Source: Formicarius rufipectus
Lineage: Eukaryota; Chordata; Aves; Passeriformes; Formicariidae
Length of the DNA stretch: 64,000 nucleotides
Direction of reading: 5' to 3'
Assembly: GCA_013399695.1 (NCBI GenBank)
Contig: VXAU01002497.1
Span: forward strand, 31,390 to 95,389
Below the pieces are notes generated by a model. The model did not search any database. It was not told the DNA's origin and worked only from the letters and a program-made list of their open reading frames with translations. The translations under genes and the position numbers were made by a program. Positions 51,331 to 64,000 of the stretch are shown piece after piece (within the stretch, counting starts at the first letter, position 1; every line of letters starts with the position of its first letter).

Positions 51331-53976
51331 TTAAAGTCAGTTATTTATCAAAGGTAAACAGAATATGGAAAGTTTAGTGTTACAAAAAATGTGTTCAAAA
51401 TCTTCTTACATTTTTTTCCACTTAGTTTGTCTATGGAGTTCTTAACAACTACATAACCTGATCACAGTAATTGAAACAGGGGTCTGCACTACGGAAGTCA
51501 CATCAATTTATTTTTTTTTTTTGTTCTGACAAAAAAAGACAAGAAAGATGAAAGAGTTACTATCAATTTGTTTAATCACATTATCCCTAGAAGTCTTTAT
51601 GCCTACAATACCTGACTAAAGAAAACAGAGCTGAATTTTTGTTTTCTAATAGGAGTACTGCGCATTGATTGTCTATCCTTTTCAATTTACAATATATTAT
51701 GAAAGTAAAAATTCTGAAACATGATTTGTATTCAGTGCAACCATAGAATGCTAAATTTTGGGTTTGTGCCATAATTCACTCCTTTGAAAATAATGAAATC
51801 TTTAATGAAATTTCGCAACTATTAGGAGCGCTTAGCTTAGCAATATGAATTTAGACCAGACAGAATAACCAGAATGTAGTTTACATTCTTTCTGAAGTAT
51901 CTATAGAGTATGCCCACCGAAAGTTATGTTTTCCCCATTCACTCTTCTCCAGTGATAATTTATAAAGAGTATCTTGAAATCTGCATACCTCAAGGACTCT
52001 GCCATAGGTTAAGAATTTTTTCTGTAGCTAATCCTTGACATTGTTTTAGAGACAATATTTCTTGCATGAGTTGCAGCATGCAAATTTCTGTGAAACCATA
52101 GAAACTATGACAATCAAACTGTGTCAAAAATAGTACTCATGAGATGGAAGTCATCAGCACAAATGATAGCTGAACATCTGAACCTTCTTTCTGTATATAT
52201 TTTCTTTTTCCCTATCATCGTGCTGCAGTGAATTGTAGTGCTCAAGAAAATACACTGGGAAGCCATGAAGCCCTAAGAAAAGGTCTAGAAATATAACTGA
52301 AGCAGATCATATTCTTCTACATAAGGTTAGACCCTACAGAAAAATCTGTCTCCATTGCTGTATGTCCCAAGACAACAACAACATCAGTAACTGTATAATA
52401 GAAATGGAGGTATTGATATCAATCTTGCAGCTCCATTAATCTGAGAGGAGGAGAGTGGGTGCAGAGAGGAAAAGAGGTGAGTGACAAACAGCACACCATG
52501 GCATAAAGAAAAAACAATGCAACAAAAATTTGCTACAAAATTCAGCAACGTAGCTGCCTATACAGCAAACATGTCAAATTCAATTGCAATCGGCAAATCA
52601 AACTGGTATGAAACAAAATAAAATGAACCAAAATATACTAAATTATAATCCAACATGTTTAAACAAATTGCAGAGACTTATCGCAACCACTATTACTGTG
52701 TTTAAAAACTATGCTCAAAGATGTCCAAAAAGATATAATTTAAAGCATCAAAATAAAGAGGGGCTTTTTGTTAACGAGTTACCAACAAAATTGCCTCAAA
52801 CCACTTCAGACATGGTTCCTTCTAAACTATTAACAAAACATGTGCTGGTGATTTGACTGATCACTGAGGCATAAAAATAAATATTTTCAAAAGTTTTATA
52901 ACATTTTGGTGACTACTTTAATAAAACCAAGAGCACTGACTTCAGATTTACCAGCCAAAACCTGTTCTTGCAACTATTCAATTTCATCAATGCAGTGATT
53001 CCGAGTATCAAAGAAATTTAAACCAATCTAATGGAGATCAGGAAAAAGGTTCTGTCAATGGAATTTCTTTAAACCTGTATTGATGGAACAGGATTAGAAT
53101 GTAATCCTAGGGGATGTGATCAGACTAGCCGTCTTTGGCAAAAAAATTGTCCTACACAATGTAATAAGCATGAATGTAATACTATCTGAGAGGACTGAAG
53201 TGTCCATTACTGTCCATTTGCTTCCACCTCTGCTCTTCAAATCACAAAACTGATTTTTAAGAGATGCTTTCTGAAATAGGATCTTCTGCAATTACAGTCT
53301 TCTCCCATGAAATTATATGAATACTGTCAAAATAGCATCCTGCATGTTTGAACATAATGCAGTTTGATGCCCATGGCAGCCCATGCCTTCACTGCCATTT
53401 TGCGATCCACAAAACTATGGCCATTCACAACCTGTGATTCAGTTACACCTGTAAACCTACAGCTGAATACACAACTTAATTTGTGTGATTGGCTTACATT
53501 TCCCCGTCATCCTGTTGCCATGGGGATCTTAGTGAAACTACAATCTCCATCAGAGGATCAACCTTTGCATTGCAATCAGGCAAATACCTGTTGTCAGAGC
53601 CTTGCAGGCACCAACATGTTTTAATTGCCCTGACCTGCATCATCAGGGTCCCTCACCTATGCCCCTATGCACATGGACCTGAAGGCATCTAGACCACGAC
53701 CAAGGTAGGGTCCTCCTGAAGGGACACACTTCTTCTCAGTCCTGCTCTTGGCTGGTCCTGCACTGTCACTGGGATTTCCCAGACTAGCTTCAGACCTGAA
53801 CATGTTATTTCACCTTTTGCTGGATTGATTCACCTGTCTCCCCATGCTTGTGGTACAGCCCCAAAGCCCATGTTATAGTAACACAAAGGTAGCTGTTCTT
53901 CCAATATGAATAGCCTTGTCATGCATCACATTATCAGTGTTACTTTTCTTGATATTGAGATCCTTACTCACATGTT

Positions 53977-54062
53977 TAAAAAACAAACAAACAAAACCCC
54001 AACCAAACAAAACAACAACAAAAAAACCAAACAAACAAAAAAACCAAACAAACCACAAAACC
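53977..54062. repeat. (CAAA)n and CCAAA tract
   Basis: About 86 bases of only A and C, with CAAA, CAA and CCAAA units. The 64- and 76-codon frames on both strands across it are artefacts. Confidence 0.9.
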
Positions 54063-54891
54063 CTGCAGAATTCTTCCAGAAGTAAAATATACATTATTTT
54101 CAAAGTCTGATTTGTTAAAATGTGCTTTTCATCCTCACTTTACGTAAAATATTAATGTCAGTACATGCTAGTAAAATGTCATTTAAGGCCTTTGAAATTA
54201 TAAAAGATTTTAAGTTATTTTCATATAAAGCTAAAATGAAAAGGTATTTTAAGTTATTAGTGACTTTTTGCAAACATGAATTAAAAAGTTTTCATGCCAA
54301 CTGCATAGAAGTTACAAAGAATCATATCTTAGAATTTTTTTATGTGCATGTTTGTAGTTTAAGAACATCTAGATTCTAGCTTCAAAACTATTTTTGTCAT
54401 GAATCGAGCTCTAGTGAAAGGAAGAAAATGCTATTAATATTTGCTAAATTTGAAAACTGTTCATGTCCTGCTTTCATTTATTGCAAGTAGTCAATGTCAC
54501 CTTAAAGCCAAGGCTAACAGAGACAATGCAGTCCATGTAAATATATTTTTGAAAGAAAGAGTCCAATATAACTCTTAACAAACCCCACTAATTTTATATG
54601 ACATTTAGCAGAAACTGAAGGAGAAGCAAAAATATGGAAAAAGGTATTCAAGCTTGATGTTACTGTACTCAGTACAAATTTTCCTTACACACCTGTGTGG
54701 TTCTCTGGATACTTTTGTTGAATGCAGAAGGCTCGGATCACTCCTTGGAAGACATTGCCTTCTACTTCACAAGGAAATTTTTCAGTGCTATCAGAATCCC
54801 ACTGAATTTATAGCTGTGACTTTGGACGGACAGGCAGTACTACACAGTAAACTTTTCATATCTGCAGAAAAAAGAGCCAGGGCTAACTAGA

Positions 54892-55275
54892 TGTGGTAGT
54901 TTTTCTGTAGGCCTTCCCTAGAAACCGGGATACAAAACCAAGGAAGTATTCCATATCATTCCCTTAGGTAATCAGGTGTATAAAGACAGGAAGGAGTTTC
55001 CTGTCTTTCCCTTTTTGCTCCCTTTTCTCTTCTCTCACTTGTCAGGTGGACACGGAGCTGGCAGTTCTCGGTGTTTAGGCCTCGGCTTATCTCTCTGAGC
55101 TCAGGCCTGGCTGAGAGCTGTTGTCTCTGCCGACAGAGGAGGGAAGGCACTCACTTCTCCTAAGGGAAGTTGGTGAGATCTTTCCTGTGTTATTGTTCTA
55201 TTTAATTAATTCCTGGGATTTGATTGAGTGGGATTGTTTTGTTTTTACCCTTTTTGGNACAAAAGATACATCATA
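54892..55275 (+). mobile_element. LTR-like or other interspersed repeat fragment
   Basis: It begins TGTGGTAGTTTTTCTGTAGG and has a TATA-like GTGTATAAAGAC about 115 bases in, followed by a pyrimidine tract and a GC-richer block with CTCGGTGTTTAGGCCTCGGC. The composition contrasts with its surroundings, and the TATA-then-leader layout suggests an LTR. One unresolved base (n at 55258) lies in the T-rich right edge. No clear 3' CA end or target duplication was found. Confidence 0.33.
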
Positions 55276-58200
55276 TGAGCTATGTATCCACTTTGATGCT
55301 TACATTTTTGTGAGGACAGAAGTAAAGCATCTTCCCTGTCTCTGCACGTTAATGAAGGAATACATATAAGACTATAGGAAAACATTATGCTTTACGGTCT
55401 ACTTATGTTTTCACAGATGTTCTAAATACCTGAGAGCTTTCTTTATAAACAGGCATGCCTAGTACACAAGGAATCATAAAATTTTGGTAAGATTTAATTA
55501 GCTTTTACAAACATCCAGTCAGTTATTTGAACTATGGTAAGGGACCTCTCTGAAAACACAGGCAGCACCTTGGTACCTAGTTTGTATTTATTGCCTTTGT
55601 AAATATAAAGAGCATTCCAGAAACTTGAAAAAAGAGCATCACCCTGGTAGACTGCAAAATTCCAATTAAGTTATATCCATTTCCATCCTATCACACTCTA
55701 GTAGCTTTATTGCTCTTCAGTCAGAATTTCAGTAATAATTCTTTCGTAATCTCAATCAAAAATGAGACAAATGGAAATGGTCAAAAGTACCTGAATATAG
55801 ATATCCTTTCTCATGCTGTAGTTTAATGCTTAAAAAACCCCAACCATAATTCTGTATGAAGTCACCACAGGCAACTGTGTCTTGTTGTTCTGAAACAGAA
55901 GTGTTGGGACTCTTGCATTTACAGAGTGAAGTATCAATCCTTTTTACTCCTCTTTTCTGCTTTGGTGTTGGTAGTGCTAAGTTAGAAGAAAGTTAAGTGC
56001 AAGATCTGTCAGAATGACTGGGAGGAAATATGGTAGAATGAGTTTCACAGTTGACATGCGTTCAAACTCTTCAGAAAGGACAAGGAAAGAAGGAGAGACA
56101 TTGGGGTAACCCAGTATTTTAGAGAATGTCTCCAGTGTCTGGAGCTTAACAATGGTGCCAGTAGGGTTGAGTGTTTATAATAAGAATCAGGGGAATGCCA
56201 ACAAGACAGATATCCTGATGAGAGTCTGTTATAGGCCACCCAACCAAGATGAAAAAGCAGATGAAATACTCTATAGGCAGCTGGAAGAAGTCTCACCATC
56301 ATTATGAACATTGTTGATGAATTTCTGTAAGATTATTCCAATACAGAAGTTGAGAATCAAAGCATGATTTGTTCTGCAAAGTTCTTCTGAATTTTGTAAC
56401 TCATTAACATAGTCATAGCACTATAAAGCCTAAGAAGTTCTTTCAATTTTTAGTCTCCTTAAACAAAATGACATTGTACTGCAGCAGTGAATTATCATCA
56501 AGAAAATAATGTTCCAAAATCAAGCTGACCAGTAAGGTCCAAAAGAGAATAATGTTGAAATTGCTCAGTGATGCAAAGCAAAAAGTGATAGTTGCTAAAG
56601 ACATCTGCTTCAAGCACATTTCCACTGATATTTTGCAAATAAATAATGTGACATTTCAGATTAAACATATGTAAATCTTGTAAATTTCAGAGTGAGCTTA
56701 AAAAAATAAAGTGTAAACAGTTAAGGATAGTGTCTTCATTGACTGATTTCTGTATATCTTTAAATGGAGCTCAAATCTGAAAAGTAACCTGATATCTACC
56801 TTGAAAAATAGATGTAAAATTAGAGGAATTGAATTCTAACTTTTTTTAAGAACAAAATTTTTCACACTTTTCTATATCAAAACTCCTGTGAAGGTTTATC
56901 ATCTCTAAGAACAAATCAAGAATTACCAACCTATCAGTACACATGTACATAAATTTAACTGAGACTGAACAAAGAAATGTTATTGCAGTAACTGCCTCTA
57001 ACTTGGTGAAAGGTTTGAAGATTTTCTATTCAACCCCCTGAGAAGAATCATATAATATGAAAACATTGTCAATTTAACAAATCCTGGAGAAATATTAAGA
57101 AATTAAAAAAAAATCTAACTATAATTTTGGCACATTAATAGATGTAGCTGGGTTTTCACAAAATCTGAACTTGTGAATACTGTCTAACATCAAAAATGTC
57201 TACAGTAGGAAAAAATCTTTGAAAATATTCTGTATTCTTTTTATGATGTTTTTTTTAATGACAAAGCTTACATTAGACATTAAGACAAAAAAAAAATCAT
57301 CTACACTACAGAAAATGTTTTAGCACATTTGCTTTAGCACATACCTTTTGTTCTTTACAAGCTAACCTTAAAAGAAGAGTGCAGAAACTGAGATGGTATG
57401 CTTATTATGCATTTCAGAGAAGTTCAAAGAAGATTCAGGGAAAAACTGACTGTTTGAAGGCTAAATTCCAAATTCTCAAGAATCTGAACTCCAGAATTTC
57501 AACTCGGGTCTAGTTTACATTTCCTGAATCATTCGGTTTTGTCAACAGTGACGTTGGAGGAATTTTCACTTGCCTCAGTTATGTTTTCTTGCATCTCTGT
57601 AGTTATATTTTGGTTTGCCAATAATAATTAAAAAAACCTATCCAACTATGCAAACATCTTATTTTCATTTCAATTATATAAAAATATAAAATATTCCGCA
57701 ATCTCCTGTTTTTCATAGTTATCTGTGAAAAGTAGGCAAGTGAAACAGTGCCATCTTGTGTATTATGAACTTTTTCTCTTGCCAAAGTAGGAATACTTTT
57801 CCCAAGAGACATTCATAGATTCTTTTCCCTCCTAAGAATGATACCAAGTCCCATAAGTACGGTTTGAAATTTACAGATGATAATAGTTTTTCAAGTTGTT
57901 CAACAAGCCACATTAAAATAATATCTTCCATTGAAACAAGCAAAATGTAAACCTGTTTTCAAATGAATCACTACAGGGAAACTAGGTTCAGTTCTCTACA
58001 AATACAGTTTACTCATGTAATATCTGAGACTTACTCAGTTTCTCTGCTTAATGGTTTAGATTCAGTTTTGATTAAAAGCTTTAAACTCATTTATATGGGC
58101 TGAATCCCTGATTACCTATGTAACCCCTTATCAAACCATTTTAAAAGTATTGATAACCATCATAATGAGGAACAATGTAGCCAACAAAATTTTATTTTCT

Positions 58201-61118
58201 GTTTACAGATACTACCCAAACTCTTATTGGTTTAGACAAGTGGAAATAACTGATTGGTACTATAACATTCAAATACCATATAAGAATGAGCAAGGAATAA
58301 TTTTAAATAATGGCTCATATTTGCACTCATTTGAAAGCTAAAAAAAAACCAAACCCACAAAAATAAAAACAAAACTAAACAAAAAAACAAACCCACAAAA
58401 ATAAACTCACTTAGAAAACTGTTTAACAAACATTAATATGGATTCAAAGTAATTAATAACTATAGAGCAGCTCTTGATAAGTGCTTTCATAATTTTTAAA
58501 TTACATGGTGACACATACTGCCTATAATTTGGGTGAATGCTTTAACAACTGATAATTCAATGCTTTTTGTGACAATAAAATTATTAATTCCTGATAAAAT
58601 GAATATATTTTGAAATGGAGCAAGTTATGTCATCTATTTATATAATTTAAAAAATTTTGGAATTTCTCTATGTAAGTTGGCACAAATATTAGAAAGCTTT
58701 TACAACATAAGCAGATTTTTTAAACCATAGATAAACATACTGCATTATCCAGCCACATACTTTAAATGAAAGTAACTCTCATTGTAGGGGAAGATTTGTG
58801 GAGAATACGACACTAGACAAATGGCAAGATTGAATGTCAAGGGTTGATATGTACCCTAAAGGTAACTATTAACTGAATCATGTTTAGATTAAGAAATAGA
58901 AACTCTGTCTATCACAGGGATAATCTCAGAAGTACTCCATGTCACACTTTTAACCTGCTGTGCTGAAACTGCTAGAAATAGAACTGTAAGATTACAAGAA
59001 GTCTTATAAAAATTTTTATTCAAGGACCAAATATAATTTGACACACAGCAAATCAAGGAGTTATACTGAAATTAAGAAATAAAGGATAGAAACCTTTATG
59101 CCTGCTATCTATTTCCCATGCACTGTGTAATATAAACAGTTCCAACCCAATGAAACTGACGCAAGAAATACCTATTTTCTGCCCATTCTTTATTTTTAAA
59201 ATCACAACCCTTAAAGTATCCTAAAATTTTCAGAGAATAAACATATCTCACTAAGGAGACTAAGCGCGCAAAAGTTTCAAATTGATGCTAAAAAATTTCA
59301 AAATATTAAATATATTACTTCAGCTGTTAGAAGCGTCCCTGGTGATGGAAGTCCCAAACCCCACAACTACAGAAGAGTTCTGGCACTGAGACAGGATTTC
59401 AAGTATTCCACCAGCTAAATTAATCTTCTCTGAGTGTAGGTTGGCACTAGGGCTAAAAGATTCTGGAGTAACACTGAAATGAATTTCAGTTGAGGTTAAT
59501 GGGAGAGGGCACTTGCTGTAGGTGAAAAAAATTGCTTCCAGTAGAGGAGATGATGAAAATAAGTGTCTCTAGGTGAAAACTTAGGACATCTGAACTTCTC
59601 AGTTCTTCTAAATTTCTGTCACTACAATTGGCAGATCTACTATGTTTTTATATATGTAAATACATGTACATGCAGACACATACATATGCATGTGTCTTCT
59701 GTGTATCTTTAAAGCATGGATGCATATTAAGTCATAACATAAAAATGCTACAACTCAGACACACTGTTTTCAAGCTGAGGTCATCCATCTTGGTAGGAAG
59801 CCACAGATCTCAGTCTCCCAAGGCGGTTTGGAAGCATATCCAGTACTTTATCACACCCCCTCCCTACTTGTGCCTCTGTTTTCCAAATGTAAAAATAAAC
59901 TTCCAAGTCCACATAAAGTTTATGCTTTAAAAAGGGAAGAACAAGGTTTAAAAATTGTTTTGCACATCACTAGACCAAATCAAAAAGTGGTCACTGAAGA
60001 ACTTATCCATTAAAAGAAAACAAAAGCAACATAACTTTGATTTTCTTTTTAAAAATCACATTCCAACTTCCACAAAGGTCATTGACTCGTCAAAATACAA
60101 AAATAAATCTTTAAGTACCAAAACCCAAGTAAATGAACAAAACAGACTTTCCTATATATACTGCATGCAGTAGAGTTCACTACAGACTAATCTACTTTAG
60201 CTTCTTTACACAGAATAAAAAAAACCCCTAAATTATTTGCAGTCACCCAATACTACAAAACAACTTGCTTATATAAGTAGGTTCGATGTTAAATTGGATT
60301 TTAAATACATCATTAAAGTGTGCTTGCATAGTTTGCATGCTACTGTTTGGAAGTTGCAGAAATAAGAGTAATTCAGTTATCTGATAGTCTGTGATGACTA
60401 ACTTGGCACATATCAGGTATACATCTAAAGGAAAAATAGGTGCTACTCCACAAGTGTATAGTGGCTGTATTCAGAATTCAGTCAACCTAACATGAAAGTG
60501 AGAGGCCCAAATTATGATTACAACACAGAATATTTTCTGCATCAGCTGCAAAATAAGACTCCATCAAATACTAAGAACCAAACAATATTTTAAGCTCTAA
60601 GAAACATGCACATGCTACTAGGACCTCAAAACATGACATTATAATACTTGCATAGGTCACATTCAACCTACTGGTCCTGTAGCAAGCATAATTTTTACAT
60701 ACATATTACCTGAAATACCTGACAACTATCTCCTTGAAATAACATTAATAATAACATTAAAATGGCTTTTTTATAAGGATTGTTAGGAAACCAAGACCTG
60801 GTTGGACCTTCATATCTATATTGTTTTCTTTTTTGTTGTATATCATGGAAGAAAGACTTCTGACAGTATAAATTCATTTTCTTGTTAGAGAAATGTGTAT
60901 ATACTTACATTAGCAAGGATCATTTATTAGTAATTCCTAGATAAATCATTCACATATCAATCTAAAATTTACAAAATATATTAATTTTGTCTAGGATGTC
61001 AAAGTTAACTTAGGAAAGAATTCTCAAAATATTGCCGATTATGTCTGTATTTTTCTTTGTTTCTTTTACAACTTTTAAAACATGATGAAGAACATCCATC
61101 CTGAAAATAGAAATAACT
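55276..61118. other. No gene recognised
   Basis: Very AT-rich sequence with one A-rich tract at 58.34 kb. No open frame above 100 codons and no repeat family recognised. Confidence 0.5.
58340..58406. repeat. A-rich CAAA/CCCACAAAAATAAA tract
   Basis: Contains two copies of AAACCCACAAAAATAAA, 43 bases apart, linked by CAAAA units. Confidence 0.85.
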
Positions 61119-61420
61119 TGTGATGAGGTGGATGTCGGTCCCTTCTCAAAAGTAATAAGCAATAGAACCAGAGGAAATGGCCTCAAATTGCATCAGGGGA
61201 GGTTTAAATTGAAGTTTAGGGAAAATGTCTTCCCAAAAGGTTTGTCAAGCATTGGAACAGGCTGCCCAGGGAAGCAGTGGAGTCACCATCCCTGGAGGTA
61301 TTTAAAAGATGTAGAGATGTGGCACTCAGGGACATGGTTTAGTGGTGAACTTGGAGGTGCTGGGTTAATGGTTGGACTTGATCATGGAGGTCTTTTCCAA
61401 CTTAAACCATTCTATGATAC
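61119..61420 (+). mobile_element. CR1 LINE 3' end, well preserved
   Basis: It contains GAGGAAATGGCCTCAAATTGC, CATCAGGGGAGGTTTAAATTG, CAAGCATTGGAACAGGCTGCC, CACCATCCCTGGAGGTATTTA, GGGACATGGTTTAGTGGTGAA and a TTCTATGATA tail. It is one of the best preserved CR1 copies here, so probably a younger insertion. The 141-codon plus frame at 61128-61553 is a read-through of this element and not a gene. Confidence 0.94.
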
Positions 61421-62610
61421 CAAGGTAAGGCTAGGCAAACTGCACCCATGTAAAAACAAGGGTGTGCCATCTGAATTCTACAATCCTAGCTACTCTATCT
61501 CTTTATGCCACCTCCTCTGTGAAGAGTCAACACAAGCTGAAACATTGTCATAACAGAGGAGTAAGTGAGGCTACACCAGGTAACAGATTATATCCTCTGT
61601 CTTAATCTGAGTGGCAAATTATCGGTAGAATGACTTTTCAATGCATTTTAAGTATGTGAATGATCAAGAAAAATTCTTTACTTCCAATTAATTTACTACC
61701 TACATGTATCCACTGTGTTCATTGCCTATGGCAGACACACTCTCACACATTTTCTAGGTCTAATCTCTGGTAAAAACAAGTTTTTAAGATGTGGGTTTTG
61801 GGCAGTAGGTTAGTAGAAGGGAATGATAAAATAATTTTTCCATATAATAGAAATGTAATCTTTTAGTCACAGCAGGTAAGAGCTTGTTAAACAAAATCAT
61901 ACTGCAGATTTTGTGAAAACAGATTTCAGCGCAGACTGTCAATGAGCCACACATTTCAGATGAAAAGGTATAATAACATTGAAACCCACTTGGATTGGAA
62001 GAGAAAAATGTTGCTTGTAATATCACTGGACAATAGAAAGAGAAGTGGGTCATTTCCTAGTATTACTGATTTAGTTTTAACTTTTAGTTTTGGTTAATTA
62101 TTTACTAGTAAAATTACTAACTTAATATTTACCAGTATTATTCATAAACCTAAACGTATTTTGAAACCTGTGAAATGTACAGATAAGAAATAAAGTGGAC
62201 AATTCACATACTTGTAATAAATAATACATGTTTAAGGAATTTGCAGATTTATTTTTACAATATTTTGTCAGATATTATATCTAATGAGAAGACTTAAAAT
62301 TATGACAGAAATGGAATCTAGTCTCTCATATATATCTTCAATATTTACTTATTTTCCTTTTATAGATAATAAAGCATCACAAAAAATTAAAATCTTGCAT
62401 AAAAACCTTACATGAATCGTTCATAATATTTATAAATTTATTCATAATAGGATTACTGTTCACTCAGTAATTATTCTGCCACATCAGTTATATCAACTGG
62501 TCCCATTTCATTATTCATCCTTAAAATGTGCCACTATAAAATCAGCTCATAACTTGTTTAAATTTAGCTCATTGATCCAAAATGAATTATTATTTTTTTT
62601 TTTCAATTAA
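61421..62610. other. No gene recognised
   Basis: AT-rich spacer between two CR1 copies; nothing recognisable in it. Confidence 0.5.
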
Positions 62611-63790
62611 TCATAGTGTCATAGAATATGCTGAGTTGGAAGGGACCCCCAACAATCATCGAAGTCCAGTTCCTGGCCCTGCACAGGACTACTGCAAGAA
62701 TCACACCATGTACCTGAGAGCATTGGCCAAATGCTTAGAAGACTGACAAGCTTGGTTCTGTAGTCACTGTCCTTGGGAGCCTATTCCAGTGTCCAGCCAC
62801 CCTCTGGTTGAAGAAACTTTCTCTATTATCCAACCAAAACTTCCCCTGACACACCTTCAATCTATTCCTTCAGGTCTTGTCCCTGGTCTCCACAGAGAAG
62901 AGATCAGTACCTGCCACTCTTCTTCTCCTAATGAGGAAGTTGTAACTGCAGTGAGGTCTCCCCTAGTCTTTTCCAAGCTGAACAAACCCAAGTGATCTCA
63001 GGTGCTCCTCATAAGTCTTCCCCCTTCAGGCCCTTCACCAACCTCATGGCCCTTCAATCTATTCCTTCAGGTCTTGTCCCTGGTCTCCACAGAGAAGAGA
63101 TGAGTACCTGCCACTCTTCTTCCCCTAATGAGGAAGTTGTAACTGCAGTGAGGTCTCCCCTAGTCTTTTCCAAGCTGAACAAACCCAAGTGATCTCAGGT
63201 GCTCCTCATAAGTCTTCCCCCTTCAGGCCCTTCACCAACCTCATGGCTCTCTTTTAGATTATTTTTAATAACTGTCTTTTTAATTTTGTGGCACCCAAAG
63301 CTAGACACAACATTCAAGGTGAGGCCACCCCAGTGCAGAGCAGAGAGGGGCAATCCCCTCCCCTGCCCAGCTGGCAATGCTTTGCCTTATGCCCCCAAGG
63401 ACAGGGTCAGCCCTCCTGGCTGCCAGGGCACTGCTGACTCATATGTACCTTGCTGTTGACCAGGACCCCCAGCTCCTTTTCCATGGCACTGGTCTCCAGC
63501 CTCTCGTTCCCCAGTCTATACACACAACCTGGGTTGCCCCATCCCAGGTGCAGAAACTAGAACTTTCCCTTGTAAAACTTCATACAGTTGGTGATTGCTC
63601 ATCTCTCTGATTCATTGAGATCTTTCTGCAGGGCCTCTCTGCCCTCAAGAGAGTCAACAAGTCCTCTCAATTTAGAGTGTCATTGGCAAATGTGGTATCC
63701 CTTCTAGTCCTGTGTCCAAGACTTTAAGAAAACTCTTGAGGAGAACCAGACTGAAGATGGAGCCCTGCAGAAGTCTATTTGTGACCAATA
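62611..63790 (-). mobile_element. Long CR1 LINE copy with internal duplication
   Basis: The left edge is TCATAGTGTCATAGAATATGC (CR1 tail, reverse complement), followed by GAGTTGGAAGGGACCCCCAAC, the cysteine-poor UTR blocks, CTTTTCCAAGCTGAACAAACC, GACACAACATTCAAGGTGAGG, TTGCTGTTGACCAGGACCCCC and CTTTCTGCAGGGCCTCTCTGC. At about 1.2 kb it is the longest CR1 copy in the window. It carries a 197-bp tandem duplication (62854-63247). The frames of 68, 66, 86 and 77 codons here are antisense CR1. Confidence 0.92.
62854..63247. repeat. Tandem duplication, 2 x 197 bp, inside CR1
   Basis: Copy 1 is 62854-63050 and copy 2 is 63051-63247, directly adjacent. Reading them side by side I see about two substitutions: gagatcag versus gagatgag, and cttctcc versus cttcccc. 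Identity is thus about 99%, much closer than the CR1 copy is to a generic CR1, so the duplication is far younger than the insertion. Both copies end with CTTCACCAACCTCATGGC. Confidence 0.98.
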
Positions 63791-63911
63791 TTAGATTATT
63801 CTGTCCTCAGAAATGGTTCCCAATAATCACTGCTGTAATACTAGTAGAACAGGATCTGTGACTGAGGTAGGAAAAGTTGTACGGACAGTAACAATTCACC
63901 TATAGAGTTAC

Positions 63912-64000
63912 CAGGAAAAAAGCAAAAACGAACAAAACCAAAAAAGACCCAAAAACAGACAACCATCCACCCCCCAACAAAAAAACACACCCACACAACA
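63912..64000. repeat. A/C-rich tract running off the window
   Basis: Same class as the tracts at 40.2 and 54.0 kb; continues past the right edge. Confidence 0.8.

Larger units (their letters stand above)
43381..54891. other. No gene recognised
   Basis: AT-rich sequence. Two GC-richer unclassified blocks (49.86-50.40 and 53.34-53.88 kb) could be eroded repeats. The longest frame of the window (152 codons, minus, 49909-50367) is in the first of these; it shows no family motif and is rich in Cys, Trp and Ser. Confidence 0.5.

Noticed and set aside
61128..61553. 141-codon plus-strand frame
   Set aside because: It is a read-through of the CR1 3' end at 61119-61420 and unique flank.

Overview
This window looks like nuclear DNA from a bird. 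It is AT-rich, almost empty of long open frames, has one sharp CpG island, and carries at least eight CR1 LINE fragments of the avian type. The most recognisable are at 14.7, 27.1, 61.1 and 62.6 kb. There is no bacterial-style gene organisation, no CRISPR array, and no tRNA or rRNA gene that I can recognise. No reading frame matches a protein I can name. The longest ATG-to-stop frames (131-152 codons) lie in repeats, in pyrimidine-rich DNA or in unclassified sequence.

Layout. Positions 1-19,340 are AT-rich. By eye, on the minus strand, they contain a series of short open segments flanked by plausible splice sites. Their reading phases fit together from about 18.68 kb down to a stop codon at 2.77 kb. 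I report this as a candidate multi-exon gene of unknown identity, not an established one: I chose splice sites partly to keep the frame open, and the peptide is rich in Cys and His, as translated non-coding DNA often is. Two older or shorter CR1 pieces lie in the introns of this model. A CpG island at about 19.39-20.06 kb, with GC boxes, a CCAAT box and a guanine-rich G-quadruplex motif, is the only strong promoter-like region. A good minus-strand donor lies just beyond it at 19,340, which would suit a non-coding first exon of the candidate gene.

Positions 20.1-64 kb look intergenic or intronic: AT-rich DNA with scattered CR1 insertions, two LTR-like patches (about 42.9-43.4 and 54.9-55.3 kb), several A-rich CAAA-type tracts and a few short tandem duplications. 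The right end is dominated by a long minus-strand CR1 copy (62.6-63.8 kb) that contains a nearly perfect 197-bp tandem duplication.

What stands out. The 197-bp duplication is directly visible and certain. The exon chain is the most interesting inference and the most testable one. A GC-rich 21-base word is shared exactly by the CpG island and a site 4.7 kb away. I found nothing that clearly amounts to a new biological system.
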